This document shows positions 31,820-43,103 of a stretch of 64,000 nucleotides of DNA, in pieces; position 1 is the first letter of the stretch; each line of letters starts with the position of its first letter. The notes under the pieces were generated by a model. The model searched no databases and was not told the DNA's origin. It worked only from the letters and a program-made list of their open reading frames with translations. The position numbers were made by a program, and so were the translations under genes. This DNA comes from Plantactinospora sp. BC1. Lineage in GTDB: Bacteria; Actinomycetota; Actinomycetes; Mycobacteriales; Micromonosporaceae. Where the stretch lies: NCBI RefSeq assembly GCF_003030345.1, contig NZ_CP028158.1:2356001-2420000 (forward strand), given 5' to 3'.

Positions 31820-33793
31820 GTGGGGAGTGAAGATTCACACTCGGGCCTGACCGGAGAGAACCCGCCGGAGCACCCGGCGCAGGGCCGGGTGGTGGTGCCG
31901 GGCGCCAGCGGCCCGCAGCCGCCGGCCGGGTCCGCGCCGGTCCGGGGGCGCGCCGTCGTGCCGCTGCCGACCAGCCTACCGATCCCGCCGTCGCACACCC
32001 CGGCTCCCCCACCCGCGCCGTCCGGCCGGGCGACGCCGCCGCCGGGAGCCGCCGGCTGGCCGGGGCAGAGCCTGCCGATTCCGCCGCCCGGTGCCGCCGG
32101 CCGGCCCGGCCAGGCCCCGCCGGTGCCGCCCGGCGTCCCGGGGAAGGCTTCGACCGACCCCTCCGCCTGGTCGGACCGGCCCGCGCCGCCGGCCTGGCCC
32201 GGCCGGTCCGGCGGCGATGCGCCGGGCACGCCGGCCGCCGGCAACGGAGCCCTCCCAGCGGGTACGCCGCCGCCCGGCAGCCCGCCTGCCGGGGTACCGG
32301 TCGGTGGGGCGGTGCCCGGTGGGGTACCGCCGACGGGACGGCGGGGCCGGGGCAGGCTGCTCGGCGTGCTCGCGAGCGTCCTCGTGCTGGCGCTCGCCGT
32401 CGCCGGGGTGGCCGTGGTCCGCCCCGGCCCGGTGGACGGCTGGCTGGGCGGGAACGCCTCGCCGACCCCCGGTGCCGTCGACCCGAGCGAACCGCCGCCA
32501 CCACCCGTACTCGCGGCCGCCGGCGCGAACGCTCCGGCACCCACCCCGGAGGGCGTACGGGCCGCGCTGGGCCCGCTGGTCACCTCCTCCACGCTCGGCA
32601 ACGAGGTGAACATCTCGGTCGTCGACGCGGTCACCGGGCAGGCGCTCTACGAGAACGGCCAGGACACCCCGACCGTGCCGGCGTCGACCACCAAACTGGT
32701 CACCGCGGCGGCGGTACTCGCGGCGCGTGGCCCGGCGTACCGGATCGCCACCCGGGTGGTGGCCGGGGCGAACCCGGGCGAGGTGGTGATCATCGGGGCC
32801 GGTGACCCGACGCTGGCGGTGAACGGCACCGGCTGGTACCCGGGCGCCGGGCGGCTCGACCGGCTCGCCGCCCAGGTCAAGAAGGCGCTCGGCGGCACCG
32901 CGCCGACGAAGGTGATCGTCGACAACACCCTCTTCCCCGGCCCGGTCCTCGAACCGGCCTGGGACCCCGACATCCCCACCGGCGGGTTCGGTGCGGTGAT
33001 CACGGCGCTGATGACCGACGGCGCCCGGAAGGACCCGGAGGACAAGGGGCGGGGCCAGGAGCGGTACGCCAAGCCGGACGAGGCCGCCGGGCGGGCCTTC
33101 GCCAAGCTGCTCGGGCTGCCGAACTCGGCGGTGGTGATCGGCAAGGCACCGGCGGCCGCCGCGACCGCCCCGGCCGCGGCGGCGAGCGCCAGCCCCGGCA
33201 CCCAGAGCGCCGGCACCGAACTGGGCCGGGTCTCCTCGCCGCCGATGATCCGGCTGGTCGAGTTCATGCTCCGGGACAGCGACAACGTGGTGGCCGAGGC
33301 GCTGGCCCGGCAGGTCGCGCTGAGCCGGGACAAGCCGGCCTCGTTCGTCGGTGCGGCCGAGGCGGTCGACGAGATGGTCGGCGAACTCGGGCTGCCGGCG
33401 GCGGAGAGTTCACTCGCCGACGGCAGCGGGCTGTCCCGGGCCAACCGGGTCACCCCGAGCCTGCTGACCGACGTACTGACGATGGCCGCCAAGCGGACCC
33501 GGCCGGAACTCGCCGACCTCTTCCCCGGGCTGCCCGTGGCGGCCTGGTCGGGCACCCTGCGCGACCGGTTCGACCGGTCCGGCGAGAAGGCGACCAAGGC
33601 CGGAGCGGGCGTGGTGCGCGCCAAGACCGGGACGTTGAGCGGGGTGCACGCGATCTCCGGCGTGGTGACCACCGCCGACGGCCGGCTGCTGGCCTTCGCC
33701 GTACTCGCCAACAGGGTGCCGGTGGGGCAGGACGAGGCGCAGCGGGAGCTGGACCGGATCGCCACCACGCTGGCCCGGTGCGGCTGCCGCTGA
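31820..33793 (+). CDS. dacB: D-alanyl-D-alanine carboxypeptidase/endopeptidase, PBP4 (DacB) type
   Basis: The 657-residue protein has a long Pro/Gly/Ala-rich cytoplasmic head (about 1-170), one membrane helix (about 178-200), and a class C-type penicillin-binding domain outside the membrane. Active-site motifs are SxxK at S289-x-x-K292 (PASTTKL), SxN in [11 protein letters not shown], and KTG in [10 protein letters not shown]. It trims or cleaves peptidoglycan peptides. GTG at 31820 has a GGGGAGGAGGGG site. The proline-rich head is unusually long for the family and might bind partners; its repeats are not clean. Confidence 0.93.
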   Translation: MGSEDSHSGLTGENPPEHPAQGRVVVPGASGPQPPAGSAPVRGRAVVPLPTSLPIPPSHTPAPPPAPSGRATPPPGAAGWPGQSLPIPPPGAAGRPGQAPPVPPGVPGKASTDPSAWSDRPAPPAWPGRSGGDAPGTPAAGNGALPAGTPPPGSPPAGVPVGGAVPGGVPPTGRRGRGRLLGVLASVLVLALAVAGVAVVRPGPVDGWLGGNASPTPGAVDPSEPPPPPVLAAAGANAPAPTPEGVRAALGPLVTSSTLGNEVNISVVDAVTGQALYENGQDTPTVPASTTKLVTAAAVLAARGPAYRIATRVVAGANPGEVVIIGAGDPTLAVNGTGWYPGAGRLDRLAAQVKKALGGTAPTKVIVDNTLFPGPVLEPAWDPDIPTGGFGAVITALMTDGARKDPEDKGRGQERYAKPDEAAGRAFAKLLGLPNSAVVIGKAPAAAATAPAAAASASPGTQSAGTELGRVSSPPMIRLVEFMLRDSDNVVAEALARQVALSRDKPASFVGAAEAVDEMVGELGLPAAESSLADGSGLSRANRVTPSLLTDVLTMAAKRTRPELADLFPGLPVAAWSGTLRDRFDRSGEKATKAGAGVVRAKTGTLSGVHAISGVVTTADGRLLAFAVLANRVPVGQDEAQRELDRIATTLARCGCR

Positions 33794-33829
33794 CCCCGCC
33801 AGCTCGGGGTTGGGGTGTGAACACCCGGG

Positions 33830-33841
33830 TACGGTGGTGGT
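33830..33841 (+). promoter_or_regulatory. -10 element of a probable leaderless promoter for the DUF2342 gene
   Basis: TACGGT at 33830-33835 ends six bases before the ATG at 33842; no ribosome-binding site. Confidence 0.55.
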
Positions 33842-34912
33842 ATGGCGCAGTTCGTGGACTGGGATCTGGCCGCCGCCACCGCAGGGGCGTTGGGAAAGTC
33901 GGGACCACGGGTCTCGTACGACGAGGCGACCGAGGTGGTGTCCGAGCTGCGTCGACTGACCGACGAGGCGGCCGGGCACGTGTTGGCGTACACCGGGCTG
34001 CGCTCGCAGGTGGCCCATCCGCCGGTGCGGGTGGTGGACCGGCGGGACTGGGCGGCCACCAACATCGCCGGGCTGCGTGAGGTGATCACCCCGCTGATCA
34101 CCCGGCTCTCCGGGGACAGGCCGCCGGGGGTCATCACCGACACGATCGGTTCCCGGCTGACCGGGGTGCAGGCCGGTACGGTGCTGGCCTACCTCTCCGG
34201 CCGGGTCCTCGGCCAGTACGAGGTCTTCTCCGCCGACCCCGGCCAGCTGCTGCTGGTCGCCCCGAACATCGTCGAGGTCGAGCGGAAGCTCCAGGCCGAC
34301 CCCCGGGACTTCCGGCTCTGGGTCTGCCTGCACGAGGTGACCCACCGCACCCAGTTCACCGCCGTGCCGTGGATGCGCGGGCACTTCCTCGGCGAGGTGC
34401 AGGCGTTCGTCGACGCCTCCCAGGCCGGCGGGGACAACTTCCTCGACCGGATCCGCCGGGGCGTCGGCACCCTCTCCGACTCGGTCCGCAACCCGGAGAG
34501 CCGGGCCAGCGTGCTGGACATCGTGCAGACGCCCGGCCAGCGGGCCGTACTCGACCGGCTGACCGCGCTGATGACCCTGCTGGAGGGGCACGCGGAGTTT
34601 GTGATGGACGGCGTCGGGCCGGAGGTCATCCCGAGCGTCGAGTCGATCCGGGCGAAGTTCAACCGGCGCCGCGAGTCCGGCAACCCGCTGGAGAAGGCGA
34701 TCCGCAAGCTGCTCGGCGTCGACGTCAAGATGCGCCAGTACGCCGAGGGCCGCAAGTTCGTGCACGGTGTGGTGGAGCGGGTCGGCATGGAGGGCTTCAA
34801 CAAGATCTTCAGCTCGCCGCTGACCCTGCCCCGGCTGGAGGAGCTCTCCGACCCGGACGCCTGGGTGGCCCGGGTGCACGGTCCGGTCGGCCCGGTCGCC
34901 GCCACCGGCTGA
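33842..34912 (+). CDS. Zinc-dependent metalloprotease-like protein (DUF2342)
   Basis: The 356-residue protein has the family opening MAQFVDWDLAAATAGALGK and a zinc site HEVTH (LHEVTHRTQF, about residue 165). The ILEGHAEFVMDGVG-like segment (LLEGHAEFVMDGVG, about 245) supplies the third metal ligand. Such proteins sit between dacB and tilS across actinobacteria (Rv3626c) and are sometimes labelled 'coenzyme F420 biosynthesis associated', a label without proof. It is followed 8 bases later by tilS. Confidence 0.9.
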   Translation: MAQFVDWDLAAATAGALGKSGPRVSYDEATEVVSELRRLTDEAAGHVLAYTGLRSQVAHPPVRVVDRRDWAATNIAGLREVITPLITRLSGDRPPGVITDTIGSRLTGVQAGTVLAYLSGRVLGQYEVFSADPGQLLLVAPNIVEVERKLQADPRDFRLWVCLHEVTHRTQFTAVPWMRGHFLGEVQAFVDASQAGGDNFLDRIRRGVGTLSDSVRNPESRASVLDIVQTPGQRAVLDRLTALMTLLEGHAEFVMDGVGPEVIPSVESIRAKFNRRRESGNPLEKAIRKLLGVDVKMRQYAEGRKFVHGVVERVGMEGFNKIFSSPLTLPRLEELSDPDAWVARVHGPVGPVAATG

Positions 34913-34920
34913 CCCGACCC

Positions 34921-36024
34921 GTGGCAGCCCTGCCGCCGCCGGTCGCGGCCATCCGGGTCGCGCTCCGGCGGGCGCTTTCCGGCGTACCCCGGAACCGGCC
35001 GGTCCTGGTCGCCTGCTCGGGCGGCGCCGACTCGCTCGCCCTGGCCGCCGGCACCGCCTTCGTGGCCGCCCGGCTGGGACTGCCGGCCGGGCTGGTCACG
35101 GTCGACCACGGTTTGCAGGAGGGCTCGGCGCGCCGGGCCGCCGACGTCGCGGAGTGGGCCGGCGGGCAGGGGTTCGCGCCGATCGAGGTGGCGACCGTCC
35201 AGGTCGCCGGCCGGCCGGGCGGTCCGGAGGCGGCGGCCCGGGAGGCCCGCTACCGGGCCCTGGTCGAGGCCGCCCACCGGTACGACGCCGGCACCGTGCT
35301 GCTCGGGCACACCCGCGACGACCAGGCCGAGACGGTGCTGCTCGCGCTCGCCCGGGGCGCCGGCCCGCGCGGGCTCGCCGGCATGCCGGCCAGCCGGGAG
35401 TACGCCGGGGTGACGCTGGCCCGTCCACTGCTGGAGATCACCCGCGAGCAGACCCGTAAGGCGTGCGCGCTGCTCGGGCTGACCCCGTGGGAGGACCCGC
35501 ACAACACCGACGACCGGTACGCCCGGGCCCGGGTCCGCTCCGACGTGCTGCCGGTGCTGGTCCGGGCGCTCGGCCCCGGGGTGCTGGACAACCTGGCCCG
35601 GACCGCCCGGCTGGCGGCCGAGGACGGCGCGGCACTGGACGACCTGGCCCGGGCCGGTTACGCCGAGGCCCGGATCCCGGCGGCCGGGCCGGGGAACGCG
35701 AGCGGGGCGGGGAACGGGAGCGGTGCGGGGAGCGCGGGCGGTGCGGGGAACGGGAGCGGTGCGGGGAGCGTGCGCGGGGCAGGGAGCGCGGGCGGGGCGG
35801 CCGACGGGCTGGCCGTGCCGGTGCTGGCCGGGATGCCGCCGGCGGTGCGTACCCGGGTGCTGCACCTCTGGTGCCGCGAACTCGGCGCGCCGCCGGCCGC
35901 GCTCTCGTACCGGCACATCGCGGCGCTGAACGCGCTGGTCACCGCCTGGCGCGGCCAGGGCGCGACGCACCTGCCCGGCGGCATCCGGGCGACCCGGCGC
36001 GGCGGGGTGCTGGTCGCGGAGTAG
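34921..36024 (+). CDS. tilS: tRNA(Ile)-lysidine synthase
   Basis: The 367-residue enzyme has the PP-loop S33-G-G-A-D-S38 and the VTVDHGLQ, GHTRDDQAET and DDRYARARVR motifs of TilS. It makes lysidine at position 34 of the AUA-reading tRNA(Ile). A GTG start 8 bases after the upstream stop gives a normal N-terminus. Residues about 258-298 are a repetitive Gly/Ser/Ala/Asn insertion between the catalytic domain and the C-terminal tRNA-binding region, unusual for this housekeeping enzyme. Confidence 0.93.
   Translation: MAALPPPVAAIRVALRRALSGVPRNRPVLVACSGGADSLALAAGTAFVAARLGLPAGLVTVDHGLQEGSARRAADVAEWAGGQGFAPIEVATVQVAGRPGGPEAAAREARYRALVEAAHRYDAGTVLLGHTRDDQAETVLLALARGAGPRGLAGMPASREYAGVTLARPLLEITREQTRKACALLGLTPWEDPHNTDDRYARARVRSDVLPVLVRALGPGVLDNLARTARLAAEDGAALDDLARAGYAEARIPAAGPGNASGAGNGSGAGSAGGAGNGSGAGSVRGAGSAGGAADGLAVPVLAGMPPAVRTRVLHLWCRELGAPPAALSYRHIAALNALVTAWRGQGATHLPGGIRATRRGGVLVAE
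35692..35806 (+). repeat. In-frame 18/24-bp repeat inside tilS
   Basis: Alternating units (GGGAACGGGAGCGGTGC- and GGGAGCGCGGGCGG-like) encode G-A-G-N-G-S and G-A-G-S-A-G steps, about 40 residues in all, without breaking the frame. Confidence 0.85.
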
Positions 36025-36033
36025 ACATGGGGG
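36022..36033 (+). promoter_or_regulatory. -10-like element before ggt
   Basis: TAGACA at 36022-36027, overlapping the tilS stop, ends six bases before the ATG at 36034. It fits the leaderless spacing, but the last base does not match the usual T. Confidence 0.4.
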
Positions 36034-37677
36034 ATGTCCTCCCCCCGACAGCCGCTCTTCGCGCCGCACGGTGCCGTCGCCACCAGCCAGCCGCTCGCCG
36101 CCGCCGCCGGACTGGCGGTACTGCGCCGGGGCGGCAACGCCGTCGACGCCGCCCTCGCCACCGCGATCACCCTCACGGTGGTCCAGCCCGGTTCCAACGA
36201 CATCGGCGGCGACCTCTTCGCGATCGTCTGGGACGGGGAGCGGCTGCACGGGCTGAACGCCTCCGGCCGGTCACCGGCCGGGCTGACCCGGGAGCTGGTG
36301 CTCGCCGCGACCGGCGGGCGGGGCGCCGAGCCGACCCCGGGACACGGCGGTGCGCAGGCGGTCGGGCCGGCGATGCCGGCGCGGGGCTGGCTGCCGGTGA
36401 CCGTACCCGGGGCGCCGGCCGGCTGGCGGGACCTGCACGAGCGGTTCGGCCGGCTGCCCTTCGCGGAGCTGTTCGCCGACGCGGTCGGCTACGCCGAGCA
36501 CGGCTTCCCGGTCTCGCCCCGGGTCGCGGCGAGCTGGGCCCGTTCGGTCGAGGTGCACGCCGGGCTGACCGGCGAGGAGTACGCCGAGTGGGGCCGGGTC
36601 TTCACCGTCGACGGTGGACGGGCGCCCCGGGTCGGGCAGCGGTGGCGCAACCCGGACGCCGCCGGCACGCTGCGCCGGATCGCCGAGACCGGTGCGGCGG
36701 ACTTCTACACCGGTCGGATCGCCGAGACCCTGGCCGGGTACGCGGCCCGGACCGGGGGCCGGCTCACCGGCGACGACCTGGCCGGGCACGCCTCGACCTG
36801 GGTGGATCCGGTCCGGGCCGGCTATCGCGGGCACGAGGTGTGGGAGCTGCCGCCGAACGGGCAGGGCGTGGCCGCGCTGCTCGCGCTGAACATCCTGGAC
36901 GGGGTCGAGCTGGCCGCACTCGATCCGGTCGAGCGGCTGCACTGGCAGATCGAGGCGGTCAAGCTCGGCTTCGCCGACGCGCACGCGTACGTCGCCGACC
37001 CGGAGCGGGTGCACGTGCCGACCGCCGACCTGCTCACGCGGGAGTACGCCGCCGCCCGCCGGGCACTGGTCACCGACACGGCCGGCACGCCGGCGCCCGG
37101 CGACCCGGCCCGGGGCGGCACGGTCTATCTCTGCGCCGCCGACGAGGGCGGGATGATGGTGAGCCTGATCCAGTCCAACTATCTGGGCTTCGGTTCGTTC
37201 GTGGTACCGCCCGGGCTCGGCTTCGGGTTGCAGAACCGGGGTGCCGGGTTCAGCCTCGACCCGGCCCACCCGAACGTGGTGGCGCCGGGCAAGCGCCCGT
37301 TCCACACCATCATCCCCGGGTTCCTCGGCCGGGACGGCGAGCCGGTGGGCCCGTTCGGGGTGATGGGCGGGCACATGCAGCCGCAGGGGCACGTGCAGGT
37401 GGTCTCCGCGACCCTGGACGACGGGCTCGACCCGCAGGCCGCGCTGGACCGGCCGCGCTGGTACTGGCACGCCGGCCGCTCGGTGCTGGTGGAGCCGGGC
37501 CTGGCCGGTGGGGTGGGCCGGGACGCGGTGCAGGGGTTGCGCGCCCGGGGGCACGAGATCACCGTCGAGCCCGACGCGTCCGCCTTCGGGTACGGCCAGG
37601 CGATCTGGCGGCTGCCCGACGGTGGTTACGTGGCCGGCTCGGAGCCCCGGGCGGACGGCTGCGCTGTCGGGTACTGA
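36034..37677 (+). CDS. ggt: Gamma-glutamyltransferase family protein
   Basis: The 547-residue protein opens with PHGAVATSQPLAAAAGLAVL, then RRGGNAVDAALATA and NDIGGDLFAIVW, typical for Ggt N-terminal halves. The autocleavage/nucleophile Thr should be in GGTVYLCAADEGG (about residue 362), followed by MMVSLIQSNY and the GKRPFHTIIP region. No signal peptide is visible, so it is probably cytoplasmic, or it belongs to the acylase-like branch. The nucleophile context differs from the usual T-T-H-x-S-V-V-D, so substrate may not be glutathione. Confidence 0.9.
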   Translation: MSSPRQPLFAPHGAVATSQPLAAAAGLAVLRRGGNAVDAALATAITLTVVQPGSNDIGGDLFAIVWDGERLHGLNASGRSPAGLTRELVLAATGGRGAEPTPGHGGAQAVGPAMPARGWLPVTVPGAPAGWRDLHERFGRLPFAELFADAVGYAEHGFPVSPRVAASWARSVEVHAGLTGEEYAEWGRVFTVDGGRAPRVGQRWRNPDAAGTLRRIAETGAADFYTGRIAETLAGYAARTGGRLTGDDLAGHASTWVDPVRAGYRGHEVWELPPNGQGVAALLALNILDGVELAALDPVERLHWQIEAVKLGFADAHAYVADPERVHVPTADLLTREYAAARRALVTDTAGTPAPGDPARGGTVYLCAADEGGMMVSLIQSNYLGFGSFVVPPGLGFGLQNRGAGFSLDPAHPNVVAPGKRPFHTIIPGFLGRDGEPVGPFGVMGGHMQPQGHVQVVSATLDDGLDPQAALDRPRWYWHAGRSVLVEPGLAGGVGRDAVQGLRARGHEITVEPDASAFGYGQAIWRLPDGGYVAGSEPRADGCAVGY

Positions 37678-37740
37678 GCTGTTCCGGGCTTGCCGGGATC
37701 CCCTAACGTTGGTGATCAATTGTGCGCCGAGGAGGATTCC

Positions 37741-38598
37741 TTGCCCCGACCGTCCATCGCCTGGCCGGCACGCTCGCTGGCCGTCCTGGGGATCGTCGCC
37801 GTCACCGCCGGTGCCGTCGGCACGCCGGCCACGGCCAACCCGCTGAAGTCCGCCGACGTGACCGTCACGGTCGAGGCGCCCCGCAACATCCTGCCGACCG
37901 GCGGCTGGAGCAGCGTCTCCGCCGTGGTCCGCAACGTCGGCGCGCTGCCGGCCCGGGGCGCCCGGGTCAGGCTCACCCTGCCGGCGCCGTTCCAGGCATC
38001 GGAGCTGAGCACCTCCAGCGACTGGGACTGCGAGTTCGTCGCACCGGCCGGCGCCGACTGCGTCTACCTGCGGGAACTCGCGCCGCACGCCGAGGCGTAC
38101 CCGGTGCGGCTGGCCGTCGGCCTCTACGGCGGCACGGTCGGGCAGCCGCTCACCGGCCGGGCGACGGTCAGCACGCCGCGCGAGGGCAACACCGGCAACA
38201 ACACCGACGAGCAGGTCTTCACGATCGTGGGTGAGGGCCTGATCCAGGGGGTGTTCTGGCACGACGTCAACGCCGACGGGGTGCGCGGGACCGGCGAGCC
38301 GATCGTCGACCCGACGCAGTACTCGGTGCGGAGCGTGGACGACGAGGACAGCTACGGCTGGTCGAACAGCTTCGGCCCGTACCGGATCCAGGTGCCGGCG
38401 AAGCGGTACTACGTCGAGGTGCAGGTCTCGAAGTCGAAGTGGCGGTTCACCCGGCCGAACGTCGGGAGCGACGCGACCGACTCGGACCTGGTGCCGTACT
38501 CGGAGACCACCTACTACCAGTACGGCCGGTTCGGCCCGTTCACCGTGGACGTGAACCGGCCGACGGTGATCGACGTGGGGCTCGTCTCCGCCTCCTGA
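37741..38598 (+). CDS. Secreted protein with DUF11/SdrD-B-like domains
   Basis: A TTG start at 37741 is supported by AGGAGG at 37730-37735; an upstream in-frame ATG at 37690 has no site. The 285-residue product has a signal peptide (about 1-33, cleavage near PATAN), an N-terminal beta domain with a C-x8-C pair (CEFVAPAGADC), and then an SdrD_B-like calcium domain with VFWHDVNADGVRGTGEP. No cell-wall anchor is visible. The role is unknown; such modules occur in surface and adhesion proteins. Confidence 0.8.
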   Translation: MPRPSIAWPARSLAVLGIVAVTAGAVGTPATANPLKSADVTVTVEAPRNILPTGGWSSVSAVVRNVGALPARGARVRLTLPAPFQASELSTSSDWDCEFVAPAGADCVYLRELAPHAEAYPVRLAVGLYGGTVGQPLTGRATVSTPREGNTGNNTDEQVFTIVGEGLIQGVFWHDVNADGVRGTGEPIVDPTQYSVRSVDDEDSYGWSNSFGPYRIQVPAKRYYVEVQVSKSKWRFTRPNVGSDATDSDLVPYSETTYYQYGRFGPFTVDVNRPTVIDVGLVSAS

Positions 38599-38628
38599 CC
38601 GCCCGCGACCGCCCGGCCCGCCGGAGGC

Positions 38629-39615
38629 TCAGACGGTGACCGGCTCGTGCCGGGTCACCGGGAGCCGGCCGCGGAAGGTCGACCGGTAGGCGTGCGGGGT
38701 GGCGCCGAGCCGGCGGCCGAAGTGGTGCCGCAGGGTGGCCGCGTCGCCGAAGCCGGCCCGGGTGGCCACCGCCTCGATGCTCAGCTCGGTCTCCTCCAGC
38801 AGTCGCCGGGCCAGCAGCACCCGCTGGTTGGTGATCCAGTCGTGCGGCGTGGTGCCGGTCTCGGCCCGGAACCGCCGGGCGAAGGTCCGGGGCGCCATGT
38901 GGGCCCGAGCGGCCAGGTCGTCCACGGTCACCGGCCGGTCGAGGTGCTCGATCAGCCAGCCCAGCACGGGTTCCAGGGTGGGCGCCGCCGGGGTGGGCGC
39001 GATCGGCGCCTCGATGTACTGCGCCTGCCCGCCGTCGCGGTGCGGCGGCACCACCATCCGCCGGGCGAGCTTGGTGGCGAGCGCCGAGCCGTGTTCCTGG
39101 CGGACCAGGTGCAGGCAGGCGTCGATCCCGGCCGCCGTGCCGGCACCGGTGAGCAGGTTGCCGTCCTGCACGTACAGCGAGTTGCACCGCACCTTGGCCA
39201 GCGGATACATCTCGGCGAGCCGGTCGGCGTACTTCCAGTGGGTGGTGCACTCGCGCCCGTCGAGCAGGCCGGCGGCGGCCAGCACGAAGGCGCCCGAGCA
39301 GACGCTGAGCACGTACGCCCCGCGGTCGGCGGCCCGGCGCAGCGCGGCCAGCACGGTCTCCGGGATCGGGGCGCCGATGATGTGCATCGCCGGCACGGCG
39401 ACCAGGTCGGCGTCCTCCACCGGGGTCAGGTCGGCGCTCGGGGTCAGACCGAAGCCGGAGCGGGTGCGGACGGGCTTGCCGTCGTGGGTGCAGACGTCGA
39501 AGCGGTAACCGGGGAAGCCGTCGGCGACCCGGTCGGTCCCGAAGACCTCGCAGAGCACGCCCAGCTCGAAGGGGGCCACCGGGTCCAGGGCGATCACGGC
39601 CACGTTGCGAAGCAT
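38629..39615 (-). CDS. GlxA-type AraC-family regulator (DJ-1/PfpI + HTH)
   Basis: The 328-residue protein has a DJ-1/PfpI-like N-terminal domain (about 1-190; nucleophile-elbow Cys in SVCSGAFVLA) and a C-terminal AraC double helix-turn-helix (about 225-320; LAARAHMAPRTFARRFRAET and LEETELSIEAVATRAGFGDA). This is the GlxA layout of regulators that often respond to small nitrogenous metabolites. The start at 39615 is set by a -10 element six bases upstream on the minus strand. No obvious target gene is next to it; it converges on the secreted-protein gene. Confidence 0.92.
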   Translation of the reverse strand: MLRNVAVIALDPVAPFELGVLCEVFGTDRVADGFPGYRFDVCTHDGKPVRTRSGFGLTPSADLTPVEDADLVAVPAMHIIGAPIPETVLAALRRAADRGAYVLSVCSGAFVLAAAGLLDGRECTTHWKYADRLAEMYPLAKVRCNSLYVQDGNLLTGAGTAAGIDACLHLVRQEHGSALATKLARRMVVPPHRDGGQAQYIEAPIAPTPAAPTLEPVLGWLIEHLDRPVTVDDLAARAHMAPRTFARRFRAETGTTPHDWITNQRVLLARRLLEETELSIEAVATRAGFGDAATLRHHFGRRLGATPHAYRSTFRGRLPVTRHEPVTV

Positions 39616-39627
39616 GCATCGACGATA
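39616..39627 (-). promoter_or_regulatory. -10 element of a probable leaderless promoter for the GlxA-type regulator
   Basis: On the minus strand TATCGT (39622-39627) ends six bases before the ATG at 39615. There is no ribosome-binding site. Confidence 0.55.
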
Positions 39628-39799
39628 GCCGAGAACTGGCAGAAAATCGATGGTGCGTGGCAAAGCTGCCACTGTCCGAACCGTACCCGGCGGCGCAGAC
39701 TTGGATCAGAACAGCCGGTGCGCACCGGCGGCGAACCAAAAGACCTGGTCAGGCCCGACATCCCGGGCCGGCCGCATCGACAAGAGAGGTCACGCCGCC

Positions 39800-39931
39800 A
39801 TGGAACTCCTCGTCTCCCTCTTCTTCCTCGTCCTCTTCCTCGCCTCCCTCCTCGGGCTCACCGCCGACAGCCGGGACTCGGCCGACTGGCGGCCCAGCGA
39901 GGGTGGCTGGCGGTCCTCGCCCCGGGGCTGA
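39800..39931 (+). CDS. 43-residue membrane peptide
   Basis: ATG at 39800 follows GAGAGG at about 39784-39789. The peptide opens MELLVSLFFLVLFLASLLGL, a single hydrophobic helix of about 20 residues, then a polar tail with Asp/Arg/Trp. It lies 99 bases before hpt on the same strand. I do not recognise a family. The clean hydrophobic helix and site make translation plausible. Confidence 0.55.
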   Translation: MELLVSLFFLVLFLASLLGLTADSRDSADWRPSEGGWRSSPRG

Positions 39932-40030
39932 GCACCATGCCGAAGAGTCCGCCTGGCCAGCCGGGGTGAGCACCGCGGCAAGGTGCCGCCCCGGCGACGG
40001 GCGCGAACCGGCGTACGGCAGGCTAGGCGC

Positions 40031-40606
40031 ATGGCTCAGGGCTCCTGGTACGACGCCGACATCGACCACGTGATCATCTCGGAGGAGCAGATTCGGGAAA
40101 AGATCGCGGAACTGGCCAAACAGGTGGCGGCGGACCACGCCGGCACCACGGACGGAATCATCCTGGTCTGCGTGCTCAAGGGCGCGGTCATGTTCATGGC
40201 CGACTTCGCCCGGGCACTCGGCCGGCACGGGCCGCCGGCCGAGCTGGAGTTCATGGCCCTCTCCACGTACGGCCAGGGCACCACCTCCTCCGGGACCATC
40301 CGGATCCGCAAGGACCTGGACCGGGACATCGCCGGCCGGCACGTGGTGGTGGTGGAGGACATCGTCGACTCCGGACTCACCCTCTCCTGGCTGCTGCGCT
40401 ATCTGGAGTCCCGGTCGGCGGCCAGCGTCGAGGTGGTGGCGCTGTTCCGCAAGCCGGACGCGATCAAGGTCTCCGTCCCGGTGAAGTACGTCGGCTTCGA
40501 CATCCCGAGCGAGTTCGTCGTCGGCTACGGGCTGGACTTCGCCGAGCGCTACCGCGAGGTGCCGTACGTCGGCGTCCTGAAGCCAGAGGTCTACGCCCGG
40601 TCCTGA
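40031..40606 (+). CDS. hpt: Hypoxanthine phosphoribosyltransferase
   Basis: The 191-residue purine-salvage enzyme has the PRPP-binding motif VVVVEDIVDSGLTLSWL, the flexible-loop STYGQGTTSSG region, and the C-terminal VGYGLDFAERYREVPYVGVL signature. It converts hypoxanthine or guanine plus PRPP to IMP or GMP. The ATG at 40031 gives MAQGSWYDAD, the usual actinobacterial start. tilS and ftsH are its usual neighbours; here four genes have been placed between tilS and hpt. Confidence 0.96.
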   Translation: MAQGSWYDADIDHVIISEEQIREKIAELAKQVAADHAGTTDGIILVCVLKGAVMFMADFARALGRHGPPAELEFMALSTYGQGTTSSGTIRIRKDLDRDIAGRHVVVVEDIVDSGLTLSWLLRYLESRSAASVEVVALFRKPDAIKVSVPVKYVGFDIPSEFVVGYGLDFAERYREVPYVGVLKPEVYARS

Positions 40607-41078
40607 TCCGGTCCGGACTTTTCGGCCGGTTCCGACCCCCTCGTCCCGTCTTGGACGTGAACGGATGTCCGGTACGCCCTGACCATCCTGAATGTCGTCG
40701 CCGAAATATCGAGTCGACGTACAGCGCGCTCCCAGGAAACGCGGTTACGGTATGCGGTGGTGGCGCGGAAGCATCCCGCGCCGGGCCTCCTGCCCAGTTT
40801 GACCCGAAAGATGGGGCCGTACGGGGCCAGGCGTCCGGCACGGGTCCGTGGTCACCCGGCACCCCGGCGGAAGCGGACCTGTTACCCCAGGGCTCGCAGG
40901 CTCGCTCCTCGCGTTCACGGTGTACCGTCGAATGACCGCGGCGCGGTACCAAGCGCCCGGCGTCGAGGCCGGCTCGCAGGGGACGGTTTCGGCCCGCCGC
41001 TCCGGCGGCGGCAGAAGGCAACCAGACGATCAGGACGTCGATCAGGAGGGTCCGGGCGTTACGGCGCTCGACAACAGC
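40607..41078. other. Long leader/intergenic region before ftsH
   Basis: No convincing gene in 472 bases; a 94-codon reading frame at 40651-40935 has atypical composition and no site. Promoter-like pieces are TACGGT around 40746 and TACCGT around 40924. AGGAGGG at 41044-41050 lies about 30 bases before the ftsH ATG, too far for a normal site. Confidence 0.5.

Positions 41079-43099
<2,021 letters not shown>

Positions 43100-43103
<4 letters not shown>

Noticed and set aside
40651-40935. 94-codon plus-strand frame before ftsH
   Set aside because: No site, unusual Cys/Pro/Ser composition, no family resemblance; more likely leader DNA.
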